Assembly: GCF_030867145.1 (NCBI RefSeq)
Contig: NC_134421.1
Span: forward strand, 22,761,979-22,825,978
Direction: 5' to 3'
Origin: Opisthocomus hoazin
Lineage: Eukaryota > Chordata > Aves > Opisthocomiformes > Opisthocomidae
DNA length: 64,000 nt
Part shown: positions 22,881 through 35,200 of the stretch, piece after piece
Position numbering within the stretch: position 1 is the first letter of the stretch
Layout of the letters: each line of letters starts with the position of its first letter
Notes under the pieces: model-generated
Told to the model about the DNA's origin: nothing
Database searches by the model: none
Seen by the model: only the letters and a program-made list of their open reading frames with translations
Position numbers and translations under genes: made by a program

Positions 22881-25800
22881 TATCCGGGAAGATATTTTGA
22901 AAGATTGTTTCTGTTTCAGGCAAATGTTCCTTTTTCTCAGGAAATTAGTTAAAAAAGACATGGTATCCAGGCCAAGAAAAGCCAAATCACTGGATTTATT
23001 TTTAGGTCTATTTATCAAGTGATAGAAAGACACCTTGAAAGTCAAAATTTTTTTCATTTAGTGAAATCTGGACAAAGCTTTTAGGAACTGCCTTTTCAGC
23101 ACTACTTCTGTTCTGCTTTGACATTGATCTATGGCTATGGAGAATGTGGAAGCTTATAAACAGATCAGCCGTCAGAGATTGTTTTTATTTCCAGTAAGAA
23201 ACAAAACTGGCAGCATGACCACATTTAGCATCAGATGAGCGTGCCTTTTATGTTCTTTGAATACAATATGACTTTGTTTATTTTTCCAGCCTTCTGCAAA
23301 ATATTTTATTCCATAGATCAATGACTGTCATAACATATGACTCAAGATGGAAATTTCCCCCGCATCATCTGGGAGAAGCAGCTCAAAGATGACTGCATTT
23401 TCATTTTACTCTACACTCCAGCCACTGCACAATGCCGCCTGAAGCCTCCTTGACATGGTTCTGCCCTGAGATCCCTCCTTTGTGATCATCCACCCAGCTT
23501 TATACAGGCGGGAAGTAGTGCTCTTAGACCTTGCCTATTGCTATGCTAAGAGTCCACATGTACTCGCAGAGCAAAAAACAGCTTTTACAAAGCCTACTTA
23601 CCACTTAGGAGAGTTAAATGGGATCTCCAACTCTCCTTTACAGACCGAGGAAGAAAATCAATGACTACTTCTTCCAAGGACTAGAAGCTAAGCCATCCAT
23701 TTCAGTGGAAGGTCCAGCAGGGGCCACCTTTATGCTCTCCTCTCTCAGGCCTCCTGAACACTGCCACAAATAAGTAGATAGCAATAACACCACTTTCACT
23801 AGAAAGGCTTCTTCACCATCGGTTAAGACACCCAAACACATCAGCCAGCAGTTGCTGCTGGCTAACCTTCGCCCCTGAGCCCACGTGTGAGCTGGAAGCC
23901 TGGAGCGGCCATGGGCCTCGCTGTGAGTGATGAGCGGTGGCAGAGGGACACGTCCTCGCTGGGGGCTGCCCGTGGCCCTCAGCCTGCCCCGTGCACCGGT
24001 CCCGGGGGCATGGAGGGCAGGGAGGACAGGAGCCCCTGTCATCACACAAACCGGTGGTGCAAGGAAGCAAGGTGAAGGGAGAGATGGGGAAATTCACTCA
24101 CCGAGTTGCCTCACTTCTGAACAATACTCCAGTCGCAGGCTTGTCTGTGACTGAGATTTAAATAAATAACATTTGCTCCCAAATTAGCCAGAGAAGAATA
24201 AACATTTTAAGACCTTTTGGCTGTCCTAAGAGAGAATAAGAGGCCTTGCTATACATCTGAAGAACTAAATTGTCTTAATTGCATCCTTGTGCAAAATAAA
24301 GCATTACACACAGTAGAAAAATATTTTCAAGTGGATGGAAAAATCCACTGTGCTAAAGGAATACTACTGTCACGTTAAATGTGTCCCTGCATTTGTGTGG
24401 TGCAAAAACAAGCTTTAATAAAACTGAAGAGTCTAATAGGAACATTTCCATGAATTTAAAAATAACAGCAATGGAAACAACCTTATAAAATAAGTAAACC
24501 TCTCCCTTCAATATTTGCAACTCAAGTATTACAGCATTAATTTAGGGAATGGGAATGTAAAATAAATTATGAATTAAGTGCTTTGTTCTACAATACGAAA
24601 GGCCAGATTTTAAATTCCCTGTCTAGCTGTGGCTCCTGTAATTTCAGTACCACTGCTGGGATGTAGAATTTAGCCCACTGAAAGACCAATTTAAATGCAG
24701 AAACTACCTGGTATGATACTCACCCATTAGGTTTCCAGGTCTATAGCAGATACACAGAAGGATACCTGACTTCTAAGGAAGGCTTCTTTGGCATGACACT
24801 TTACACCTACTCAAGGCTGTTTTCTGAACCATAGACCACTCTTAGACTCTATATACGTTAGTTATGGATGACCTGACATTGGTCTTACAAATGAATAACA
24901 TGAAATGCAAAGCTCACCCAAAGAAAAAGGTACCAGGGCCCCGCGATTGTGCCCATTACACTGCTCTACGGGTCGCCTTCCTGGAGTGCTGCACTCGTGC
25001 TGGGTTAACTGGGGACGACTCCCTTGGAGACCAGTCTGTGTTAAGACTTGGTCCATGCTGGCTCAGAACAAAATAAGGTACTTGCATTTATGTCACCAGG
25101 AGCCAGCTTCTTCCTCTAAATCATGCTTTCAGTAGTTTCTCCTGCTCCCCATCTCCAGCTTTTGTTCCTCCAAACTGCTACCAGGGACACTGCTTTGCCC
25201 CTCTTCCTTAGCATGAAGGCCCCAGTCCTGCCCATCTTGCAGGCAGAACTGCTTCAGAGTGCTGGGCCATGCTCACATGAATTTGCCAGATGTCTGTATA
25301 CATGCTCGAAGATGAATTCCAACCAAAAAAAAGAATATCCTGGCATTAAAGCATCAGGGAACAGAAAAAAAAAAAAATCCCAAGGCCTACACTGATTTAC
25401 ATTGTTTATTTGGGACTTGTTGATAGACTCAGATTCTGTAAGTAGCCACCACAGGATATGATTAGTTCAGATCTGAGTGAGGTATAACAAGATCATGATT
25501 TACTGAAGGTCAGAACTGTACACAGAAGATTAAAACAAAAATACCATCAGATTGCTCTAGGACCTGCAGGAGCTGATCCTGCCAGGATATGTTTTCTGTT
25601 TCCATGCTTCTGAAAATCAAGGCAGACAGGATTTCCTTAAAATCTCTTTGTCATTCCTAATTTCCCACGTCGTCCAAAATCTGTGTATAGGAAGAATTAA
25701 AAGAAAATAAAAGCCAGTAAAGTTCATTCTTGCCCCAATAAAGACTTCTGACAAGACTGTTAAGCTGTTAAATTATACAGGGCAGATCCTGTAGGATGGG

Positions 25801-25987
25801 AAGTTAGTTGGCAATGACTCTGTAGATGAAACAGTCTTAACACCTTAACTTGCTCATAAATAGAGCTGGAAACTCTGCATCCATCAGCGGTTTCTTCTAG
25901 CAGGAAGAAAATCTCCTTGACAGGAGGGAAGGAGAACAGCCCAAGTTTTACTGTTCTTCTGGATAAAATCTAATCATCACTGGTGGT
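22881..25987. other. Noncoding DNA, no recognised feature
   Basis: AT-rich, with a short GC-rich interval at about 23870-24060. A TTTATT at about 25404 is a minus-strand AATAAA that could serve a distal CRADD poly(A) site, but it is too far from the stop codon to assign. No exon or repeat is recognised. Confidence 0.4.
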
Positions 25988-26790
25988 ACAGAATCACAGA
26001 ATCACAGAATGGTAGGGGTTGGAAGGGACCTCTGTGGGTCATCTAGTCCAACCCTCCTGCCGAAGCACGGTCACCTACAGCAGGCTGCATAGGATCTTGT
26101 CCAGGCACATCTTGAATATCTCCAGAGAAGGAGACTCCATAACCTCTCTGGGCAGCCTGTTCCAGTGCTCTGTCACCCTCAGAGGGAAGAAATTCTTCCT
26201 CATGTTCAGACGGAACTTCCTGTGCTTCAGTTTGTGCCCATTGCCCCTTGTCCTGTCACTGGGCACCACTGAAAAGAGCTTGGCCCCATCCTCCTGACAC
26301 CCACCCTGCAGATATTTGTAAGTATATATTAGGTCTCCGTGCAGCCTTCTCTTCTTCAGGCTGAACAAGCCCAGCTCCCTCAGCCTCTCCTCGTAGGGCA
26401 GATGTTCCAGTCCCCTCATCATCCTCGTAGCCCTCCGCTGGACTCTCTCCAGTAGCTCTTCATCTTTCTTGAACTGGGGAGCCCAGAACTGGACAGAGTA
26501 CTCCAGATGAGGCCTCACTAGGGCAATGTAGAGGGGAAGGACAACCTCCCTCGTCCTGCTGGCCACACTCTTCTTGATGCACCCCAGCATGTCATTGGCT
26601 TTCTTGGCAGCCAAGGCACACTGCTGGCTCATGGTTAACCTGTCGTCCACCAGGACACCCAGGTCCCTCTCCACAGAGCTGCTCTCCAGCAGGTCTACCC
26701 CAAGCCTGTACTGGTGCATGGGGTTATTCCTCCCCAGGTGCAGGACTCTGCATTTGCCTTTGTTGAACCTCATCAGGTTCCTCTCTGCCC
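25988..26790 (-). mobile_element. CR1 LINE, short 5'-truncated antisense copy
   Basis: A minus-strand CR1 of the same young subfamily. The octamer tail (ACAGAATCACAGAATCACAGAATGG) is at 25988-26012. Similarity ends at CTCTCTGCCCA at about 26790, where the sibling copies continue. It carries only the region downstream of the RT catalytic core plus the 3' UTR. It sits about 1.1 kb beyond the CRADD stop codon, in the same orientation as CRADD. Confidence 0.95.
26075..26790 (-). pseudogene. CR1 ORF2 C-terminal fragment
   Basis: An open frame of 232 codons starts at [17 protein letters not shown] and runs to the CR1 ORF2 stop (LCSLL). It lacks every RT catalytic motif, including FADD. It matches the C-terminal third of the 636-codon frame at 42.5-44.4 kb with scattered substitutions. 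It is not expected to have any function. Confidence 0.85.
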
Positions 26791-27896
26791 AACAATTACA
26801 GTTTTCAAAGAACTGGGGACAGGAGTGTCTAAGTTGCCCGCATTAGGCGCAGAAAGCCGGTAGAAATCACACGAGCCTGGTTGATGGCACAAACTGGAAG
26901 GAGAGCAGCGGAGAGTTCATCTTGACCAGAAAGTACCTTCGGTACCTGTTGGGCATGCGGTGATCAGAGAAAGGTGCCTGTGGACACTTGACCTAAGAGC
27001 AAAACTTCTGTAAAACAAGATTGCCTGGATCCAGAGCACAGTACAAATACTCATCAGGCACCGGGTTGTCTCCCAGCTTGTTAGCGGAGACAAACACGGA
27101 CAACTTAGAAACCGTCTCATATTTTTGGCCCCTTCTCGCTCTGTCTGCCTGTTCCTGCCTATCTTCTGGTCGCTTTTCTGCTGCCTGTTTTCCCCAAGAA
27201 CTCCCCACCCGTGCTACGCTAAGAGATGGCATATGCACATGGTGCCTGTCTTCTTGCAGAAACCTACCCCCATTAATTAATAATGGGAGAAAACCTCACA
27301 GGCACACTAGGTTCTTGTTACTTCCACTTAGGGCCAGTTTCAAAGGCAGACTAAGGTGGCAGCCATCTATCCTAGCAAGAAACTCAATGTGCTAAACTTT
27401 TATACATGTGAAATTAGCCACCTGCAATAACGGTTGTAAAATTGTTAAATTAGTAACAGCGATTATTCTCATTTCTTGCTGGGATATCAGAGAACTAGCA
27501 CGGAACAGCAGTAAAAAAGGCTCCTACATAGCCCAGAAAATAGGCTAAACCAAGTGTTGCTCCCGCAATGAAACCAGAAACCTTGCTGAACTCACTGCAG
27601 GGCCTCCTGCTTTCAAGGACTTCAAGTGTCACTCTATATCCCCCCTGGAATATTACAAAAGCGAACAGGAAAGAATGATCCATTTTTTAATGCCTGCTAG
27701 AAATTAATCTGGCATGAAAAGAATTACAAGTCACAAGATGCCACAGAAAACTGGAATGTCAAAGCTTAATAAAACCACAGTTCCCAACCCCATTTTCTTC
27801 CAGTTTGGGGTGTCCGATCTTCAACGTACGTTTCAGTGAATCCTCTTCATCTAACTTAACGAAGTACTCGAAAGCCCCCAGCCGACAAGCAAGGCT
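26791..27896 (-). other. Region following the CRADD stop: candidate 3' UTR
   Basis: It lies directly downstream, on the minus strand, of the CRADD stop codon. No other gene or repeat is recognised. I infer that at least the part nearest the stop is 3' UTR. The only plausible nearby poly(A) signal is the ATTAAA variant listed separately. The true transcript end is unknown. Confidence 0.4.
27686..27691 (-). terminator. Possible CRADD polyadenylation signal (ATTAAA)
   Basis: The minus-strand reading is ATTAAA, the commonest variant of AATAAA, about 206 nt after the CRADD stop codon. I see no canonical AATAAA on the minus strand between the stop and the CR1 at 26.8 kb. The motif is short, so this is weak support. 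A more distal site is equally possible. Confidence 0.25.
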
Positions 27897-28192
27897 TCAC
27901 TCGAGCATGTACTGTATCACAGAAGGATCCACTTCTTCCGCCACCAGACTGTCTTGCAGATTTTGGATCGTTGCTTTTTTCCCCAGACGCTGTCTCCAGA
28001 GGACAAACGCGGCCACGATCTGCGACTGCACGTTGTGAGGGTGATTGACTTTACATCGATAGATGTCAGTGTGGGACAAACCCAAGCACAGAACTATGTG
28101 CTCCCATTCCGCTCCCAGTCTCCTCGCAAGCCTGTTCAGCTGCTGATCTGTTGGGGAAGCCTTCAAAATACATGGTGCAATTTCAGTTGTAC
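27897..28192 (-). CDS. CRADD: CRADD (RAIDD) terminal coding exon, death domain
   Basis: This exon encodes the C-terminal 97 residues and stop of CRADD. The protein joins PIDD1, through its death domain, to caspase-2, through its CARD, in the PIDDosome. The translated exon contains [19 protein letters not shown], then [16 protein letters not shown], and ends [11 protein letters not shown]. It matches the human CRADD death domain and C-terminus closely and without gaps, as far as I recall that protein. On the minus strand the exon follows a pyrimidine-rich acceptor (TTTTCTTTTTCGTTTTTCACAG) and opens with two bases of a split codon. The human protein is 199 residues, so the N-terminal CARD (about residues 1-100) must lie on an exon outside this window. 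No frameshift or stop interrupts it. The upstream exons cannot be checked here. Confidence 0.93.
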
Positions 28193-28214
28193 CTGTGAAA
28201 AACGAAAAAGAAAA
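28193..28214 (-). promoter_or_regulatory. CRADD: 3' splice site of the CRADD last intron
   Basis: On the minus strand the 22 bases before the exon form an almost pure pyrimidine tract ending CACAG, with AG at 28194-28193. The downstream reading frame matches CRADD immediately after the AG, which fixes the boundary to the base. Confidence 0.85.
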
Positions 28215-29284
28215 TGCATATGCATGTCACTAGGCAATGCTGCAAATATGCATGTAAGATCTTGACAAAGGAGGGAATAAGCAAAGCTGAGGTTAAAGAA
28301 TTAATTAAACAGAATACATACTCACCTAGAAAAATTAATTACATAATCAACCAGAAGATTAATTAGAGGAAAACTAGTGCTCAGTGGACCATACAAGGGA
28401 GCCTTGAGGTTTTGGATGTCAGTAATCCAGGTATCAGAATTCTACTCCAAAGCCAAGACTTCCAAAAGTAATTATAGATTTTGGGGTAGTGAACAAGAAA
28501 GGTTTTCAAGGAACCCATTTCCAGCAGCCTTCACCCTCCGAAAATCAGTCTGCTTGCATCAGTATGATATAGTGACAAATGACAAACATGGGACCAAGAA
28601 TACCTTATTACTCCTGTTCTGTGACTCTGTTTATATACTTCAGAAATAACTTTGATTCCTTAGATACTAGGTATTACTCTATTTTTTTTTGCTGAGGGCT
28701 GTTCACAGGAAATTATTCTGTTTCCTAAGATGCTACTTACCCTTGGTGCCCTGTCATATATGTCAAACTCACCTTGAAGAGACCAGCTTTTGGGGCTTTT
28801 CTTCTGTTTGAATGAACCCATAAGCATGGTTCAGGTGAACCCAAATGAACAGGGCATCAACACTGTTCCCCAGTGCAAATTATGTTTCCCTATCCCTCAT
28901 CCCAGTTGCAGTAACACTCCTGAAAACAGGCATGTATGTGCTACAGCCCCATTCATCTGGCCTCCTTGAAGCTGTTTTCAGGAGTGCAAGGAGGTCTCAG
29001 CAATTTCTGCCCTGTGTCCCTTAGTGCTGCCCAAGCACCCAGCATGCCCCAGAGTGCACTCTTCATCCGAGACATGTTTAGCATTGAACTGGTACCCGAG
29101 TCACGGAGGATGGGATCAATACAACTGCCAAAATAGCTTTCACAGGAAGCATTAAGGTAGCTGTAATTATCAGCAGTAAAAATCTCTTAGAGACTGAACC
29201 GAGTATTTCTTACAAACACACATTCTGGCCAAGCCTGCAAATCTAAAAGCTCATGTGAATCTAAATCATTAGCGTAGTAGTGAC
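28193..29284 (-). other. CRADD last intron, proximal part (inferred)
   Basis: AT-rich sequence upstream of the CRADD acceptor on the minus strand, with no repeat or open frame of note. Intronic status is inferred from the splice acceptor and from the absence of any CARD-coding exon in the rest of the window. Confidence 0.6.
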
Positions 29285-29690
29285 AGGAGAGGCTGAGGGA
29301 GCTGGGCTTGTTCAGCCTGAAGAAGAGAAGGCTGAGAGGGGACCTCATAAATACTTTTAAATATCTCAAGGGTGGGTGTCAGGAGGATGGGGCCAAACTC
29401 TTTTCAGTGGTGCCCAGCGACAGGACAAGGGGCAATGGGCACAAACTGAAGCACAGGAAGTTCCGTCTGAACATGAGGAAGAATTTCTTTCCTCTGAGCG
29501 TGACGGAGCACTGGAACAGGCTGCCCGGGGAGGTTATGGAGTCTCCTTCTCTGGAGATATTCAAGATGTGCCTGGACAAGATCCTATGCAGCCTGCTGTA
29601 GGTGACCCTGCTTAGGCAGGGGGGTTGGACTAGATGACCCACAGAGGTCCCTTCCAACCCCTACTATTCTGTGATTCTGTGATTCTGTGA
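29285..29690 (+). mobile_element. CR1 LINE, 3'-end fragment, sense copy
   Basis: A roughly 400-bp plus-strand CR1 starts at AGGAGAGGCTGAGGGAGCTGGG and ends with three ATTCTGTG octamers (about 29665-29690). It encodes only the last 97 or so residues of ORF2 ([20 protein letters not shown] to LCSLL) and the 3' UTR. It belongs to the same subfamily as the copy at 25988-26790 but in the opposite orientation. Confidence 0.95.
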
Positions 29691-31584
29691 TATCTGTGTA
29701 TTACCCATGGTAATTTGATCATTTAAAAACAATAAAGAAAAGCATTATAACAAACAGTGTGAGTAGCAGTGTCAGAATACAGTGCTATCCAGAAACATGC
29801 TGTATGGTATCCATCCCACCTAACTACAGACAGCCCCTCCTGATTTAATTATACTAGGATTAATTACCACTAAGGAGAAAAATAGGCTTTTCTGGAATAC
29901 AGTCCATCTCACTGGAAAGAAGATGTCTAAAATGACCAGATTAATTACTCCTCTAAAAGTGCACATTTCTCTGCATTGACTGTAAAACGAGTGCTGGGTA
30001 TGAGCTCAGATGTTGAGATTGACGCTGTAAACAGCCAGTGCTGGTGAAACGATTCTCTGCCTGTAAATTCAAACCACACACCAGTTGCTTTTAAAAGGTA
30101 CATTTAGAAAAGCTGCGTAAAATATCTATAAAGCATATTTGCCCTCCAATACCCTTTGTGATCACAAGCTGAAATGATGGGTCAATGCAGCCTGCAATTG
30201 CTGCTCTACTTTTGTTGCTGAAGATACTGCGTCAAAACAGAGCAAAAATATCCCCAAGAAAATGCTAATTATAGCCTGCCGGTCTGAAGCAGCAGACTCC
30301 CTACAGAAGAGCTGCTTTGCAAAATCTAATTTATAGCTCCAATATCATGCTCGCAGTCTCGACTACAGCAGAACAGCAACCCTAGAAAGCACTACTCCTT
30401 CATTTTATCAAAACTAATTGTTTTTACATAGAATATCCAGAGCCTGCAAACGTTTGTACAATTTAAGCCAAATCAGACATAAGTACTATACAAAGCTGCT
30501 TTAGTAAAGGGAGAACTGCTTTCTGAAGAGTATTTAGGTCCCTTTGATCTTTCTGTCTCCAGATTGCCGAAGGAACTGGGGCAAGTGGCTGGTCTGGGGA
30601 CAGGGCAGAGGATGTGTGGCTCCTGGGGAAGGCTGAGCAATACTGGTGGGGCTGCCCTGCGCTGTCACATCACACATGATTCCAGCTCCACAGGTAAGTC
30701 AAGACAAGGGAGTACCTTTCATGAATGCAAATATCTGATAATAACTACAATTTCAAACAAACATAGCTACTTTGTGCTGTTGCCAAAACTACTTTTTGAC
30801 ATTAAACCCTTGCATTGGCTTATGGTCAGCATAAAGCAGCGTACCAAAGGAGCGCGACCTGCCAGCCTGGGCTTTTGGCTCTCAAGCTGGAATTTTTATA
30901 CTTTATGTTCACCAGCAGAATGATTTTATGATACTGCAATGTGATCAAGCAGGCAGGCCTAACGATAATACATGTCAGCTTGTCCATCCAGCCTTTGATA
31001 TTAGGCAGATTTTTCTTACTATAACAAGTATCTTGCCTTCAGCCTGTTATCAGCCCTTTAATAAGAATAAGAATAAAACCCATCCAGGAAATCTTTCCAT
31101 CTTACGCTACCATCTGATTCTAATATGGATGTGGAAAATTCTGGGACAGAAGCCAAATGTTAAATTTAATACAAAGGGCTGTTATTTTAGTCTCATTTTC
31201 TGTGATAGCTCTTTTTCAGCTCTGATACAAAGTCACTGAGGAAAACCTGAGACAAGTATTACATGACGGGCAATACTATTTAGAGGTATAGAGAAATATT
31301 TAGTGAGATCCTATAGTTATGACAAATTCAAAACCACAAAAAGATTTGGATATCCTCTAGGATTAACGCCACTCTTCACTTTATAAACATAATGGCATCT
31401 CAGGTAAAAGGGAAATGAGTTATCTGTGCTCAGCACCCAAGCTGCTTTGAACACACTGCAAAAACATTAAAGATGCCTTTTTTTAGTTATGTTTACTACA
31501 GAACCTCACTTATAATCTCCATTTGTCAGGAACTGCCCGAGGGAGGTAATAAGATTAAGCAAAAAAATTTAAATTATGCAGATA
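29691..31584. other. Intronic DNA (inferred), no recognised feature
   Basis: AT-rich. The stretch at about 30180-30440 is compositionally balanced and free of recognised repeats, as conserved noncoding elements often are. That is only an impression without an alignment. No exon is recognised. Confidence 0.4.
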
Positions 31585-32153
31585 CATGCGGGAACTACAG
31601 GCCTGTCAGCCTGACCTCGGTGCTGGGCAAGATTATGGAGCAGTTCATCTTGAGTGCGCTCACTGGGCATGTGAAGGACAACCAGGGGATCAGGCCCAGC
31701 CAGCATGGGTTCATGAAAGGCAGGTCCTGCTTGACCATCCTGATCTCCTTCTATGACAAGGTGCCCCTCCTAGTGGATGAGGGAAAGGCTGTGGTCTTCA
31801 TCTGCCTGGACTTTCGTAAGGCCTTTGACACTGTTCCCCACAGCATCCTCCTGGAGAAACCAGCTGCCCATAGTTTGGATGGGTGTACTCTTTGCTGGAT
31901 AAAGAACTGGCTGAATGGCCAAGCTCAGAGAGTGGTAGTGAATGGAGTTAAATCCAGCTGCTGGCTGGTCACGAGTGGTGTTCCCCAAGGCTCAGTTTTG
32001 GGTTCGGTCTTGTTTAACATCTTTATCAATGATCTGGATGAGGGGATTGAGTGCTCCCTCAGTAAGTTTGCAGATGACACCAAGTTGGGTGGGAGTGTCG
32101 ATCTGCTGGAGGGTAGGAAGGCTCTGCAGAGGGATCTGGAGAGACTGGATTGA
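31585..32153 (+). pseudogene. Older CR1 reverse transcriptase remnant with a premature stop
   Basis: The frame keeps both catalytic blocks (LDFRKAFD and FADD) but ends at an in-frame TGA at 32151-32153. There the family has RLD or RLE followed by a variable residue and W. Family-like codons resume in the same frame after the stop (WAEAN, then FNKAKC). A CGA-to-TGA change by CpG decay is the simplest explanation. It is a dead copy. Confidence 0.8.
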
Positions 32154-32216
32154 TGGGCTGAGGCCAACTGTGTAAGTTTCAACAAGGCCAAATGCCACGT
32201 CCTGCACTTGCTTGGG
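31585..32216 (+). mobile_element. Older CR1 LINE fragment (RT core)
   Basis: A plus-strand CR1 fragment of a different, older subfamily. It covers the central RT blocks from [19 protein letters not shown] to the region after FADD. It includes [28 protein letters not shown] and [13 protein letters not shown] (FADD at 32067-32078). It lacks the 3' UTR and octamer tail, so it is truncated at both ends. Confidence 0.9.
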
Positions 32217-35200
32217 ACCGAGAAAATCCCCTTTCTCTGGGCTGGAGGTGGGGAGGACACTCTCCACCCTGGTTTTGGAGCTGAAACCAAACCGGAGAAA
32301 GACCCACAGCTCCTTCTATTCAAAGTCGCAGCACAAGGGAACGCGCTTCTCTCTGTCTCCAGCTCTCACTGGTCAAGGAAGCTCATCCACCCTAAGCCTC
32401 TCCTGGCCATCTCAGTTAAAAAAAATGGAAGATGTCGACAACTTCTGGCCTGTATGTACACGCGTGCTTCCAGATCACTGCACAGACTGGGAGATACGAC
32501 GGTGCTGGTGAGCGTGGACAGGAAACAGAACTGCATATAAATAGACAGAATCACAGATACGTACCAGACAAAACAGAGGAACCCAGATACCAAACCTATA
32601 TATGGGCCAAAGGCAGATGGTCACTACTTCTGCATTTCTTTTTCTTTAGGACCTCTCCAGCTTTAAGTAGAAGACTCCAAGAAGATGTTGCAACAATCAG
32701 AGGGATGGAAAATAAACTCACACGAGCTCTGTCCCACCTGGCACAAGTGGGAGGATGCAAGATAAAGTCCAGTGAAAATGGACTTTGAATCACTTAAAGA
32801 CTTTTTTTTGCTTTTGCTTTCTCATCACTATCTCTAGGTGATGAAAAAAGCTGAGATCATCTCTTAGGCTGTCTTGCGTCATGGGAAAATCTTTTTCAGC
32901 ATGAAGGAACTGACCTCCCACCCTCCATGCTGCTGGAACACAGTGGGGAGCAAGCGAGCTTGGCTCCAACACAGGACACAGCAGCAAAACGAGCGGAGGC
33001 ATTTTGGGTGATCTGCAAAGTACCCAGCTGATTCCTCAGAACTGCCAGCAGCCCAAAGTGCCTTACGGTTTTGTCTAAAGGACCCTTCTCCACCTAAGTG
33101 TGACTTCTCTGTGCATGAACAGAAGCATCTCTTGGAGTTTCGGGGAGCCTTCTCCCTTATGCCGTCAATACATTTTTACATGATGCAACACATACCCAAC
33201 ATTTTGGCTTTCGCTCTTTGCTGTGTAAAAGGGACTTCGATGGAAATGATGTACCTGAATCCAAAGTGCTGCAAAAATCTCAATCAGCTGCTGCCTAATC
33301 CTGCAAGGACCACTCCACAGGCAGTTCAGGAGAGAGTTTGGGAGCCAGGGATACAATGGTCCACCTCTTATCTAATAACTATCTAATAAATCTGCCCTTT
33401 GGGAAAGGATGTGCTGAGGACTGGTCTCTTCTTCCAGCACTGCCTCTGTATTTTATCCATTTAAATGACTACGTATATACTCACTGGATAAGAAGACAGA
33501 AGCAGCCCTGGAAGAGGAAATGGGAATCCAGGTCTCTGAGCTGCACATCCTAACGCTGAGGCGCACAGTCATGCTCCTCTTTATTCCCTTTCTCCTGATA
33601 AATCATTCCAGCAAAAAATACAGAAATTTCCCCATGAAGGGTCAGGAATGCTTCCCAGGCTCTAGAATGGAGTCTGGTGGAGAGAAAACTCACCTGGGAA
33701 CCAAGGGGTATGCTGAAACAGAGCAAAACTGAATGCAAGAGGCCTTTGGCACCAAGAATGTTAGGCAAACGCTCCAGTTCTTACATAATCACATCAGAAA
33801 CAGGTAGGTGATTCTGGGCTTCAGAATCTGCGTATCTGGAATGGGACTGTAAAAAGGAGTCATTTCTTAGGCATGTATCTGGCCTCAGCATCTCCTACTG
33901 ACAGCTGTACAGAGTCCTTCAGTACCTGGACTCAAGTCACTTAACTGTTGTTCACTTGACCCTCTTACCAGATCCTGCTTGTAATTTCTGAAGAGTTCAA
34001 AGCAAGCATTTCAGAGTCCTCTTTCCTGGCATCTGGAGTACAGTTCTTCCCTGAGAAGTGCTAAACTTGGATCAAGCAGTTCCACAAGCAGCAAACCAAA
34101 GCAGCCTTGTTTTCCCCCAGCTGTGAGTCCTACAGCTGACTGGTGCTTCAGGACTTCTCCAGCTGCTTACCCGTTCTCAAGACACTGATGAAATTGGTGC
34201 TCTCCCCAACAGCAACTAGGCAGGTTTCTTGAAGATGGCCAACAGGTTCAGAAGCTACTAGGGGAAGATGCATACATACAACGGCCCACAGTGGGGGAGC
34301 GCACGGCCTCGGTTACTATAGGAAATTATGCTAAAAGGGACTTTGAAGCTCCACAGAACCATCGTGGCTAACGTGCCAGCAGCCAGTGACATTCAGGGCA
34401 CTTCAGCTAAAGGGAAACATATATAATAAAGAATCTAGTGGAAGGCTCTGCTTCCCTCCAGCCCCCTCGGAGTGCAGTGCACTTGTTCAACTAGCCTGAG
34501 CCACAGACCCAGTAGTGGGTACTGAACAGGCACAGTCATGGTTGCCACACTGTGTGCTGTGTGTTTTGGCAGCTGTGTTATGTTCCAGAAATTCTTTAGT
34601 GACTGAATGTCACAACAGCAAACAACTTGCACATAACCAGGTATATTTGCTTTAAAGTGAAATCCCCTTGGCCTGAGCACAACGGTAGAAGTGGGTCATG
34701 AAGCAGAACAGCATTTGACAGATCAGGTTGGGACAGGCTTTGAAGAGCAGTGAGGTGGGGCTGCAGAACCTGAATTGGAAGGTAAGTATGCAACACTCCC
34801 ACTAACGGAGAAGTCGGAGACTTTGGAGAGCTGCAGCCCCCCTTGAGCCGCCAGAGATGCTGGATGAAAGGGAAAGCAGAGAGCAAGTGTTTTGAGGGAT
34901 CCCAGTGGGTGCTGTAGATCACTGAAGCTGAAGACCAGGTCATGGTGGAGGTCCTGGTGAAAAGGGTGGAATAAACAGAAGGTGCTGGGTAACTGCAAGC
35001 TGTGGCTTAGCTCAACTTGTTAGAATAGGGGATGGGAGGTGACGGTAGGCCTCCATTTGTACAGCTGGTCTCCTGCTTTCTCATTTAGCTCTTCTCTCCC
35101 AACCATGTCCTAACAGGCGGAACTGCAGGGAAATCCCTGCCCTCTTCCTACAGCACATCCAAATTCACGAGCTCCAAGCCAACCTGCAGCAATGAACGAC

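Noticed and set aside
27805..28265. Plus-strand open frames across the CRADD exon
   Set aside because: They are antisense shadows of the CRADD death-domain exon on the minus strand.
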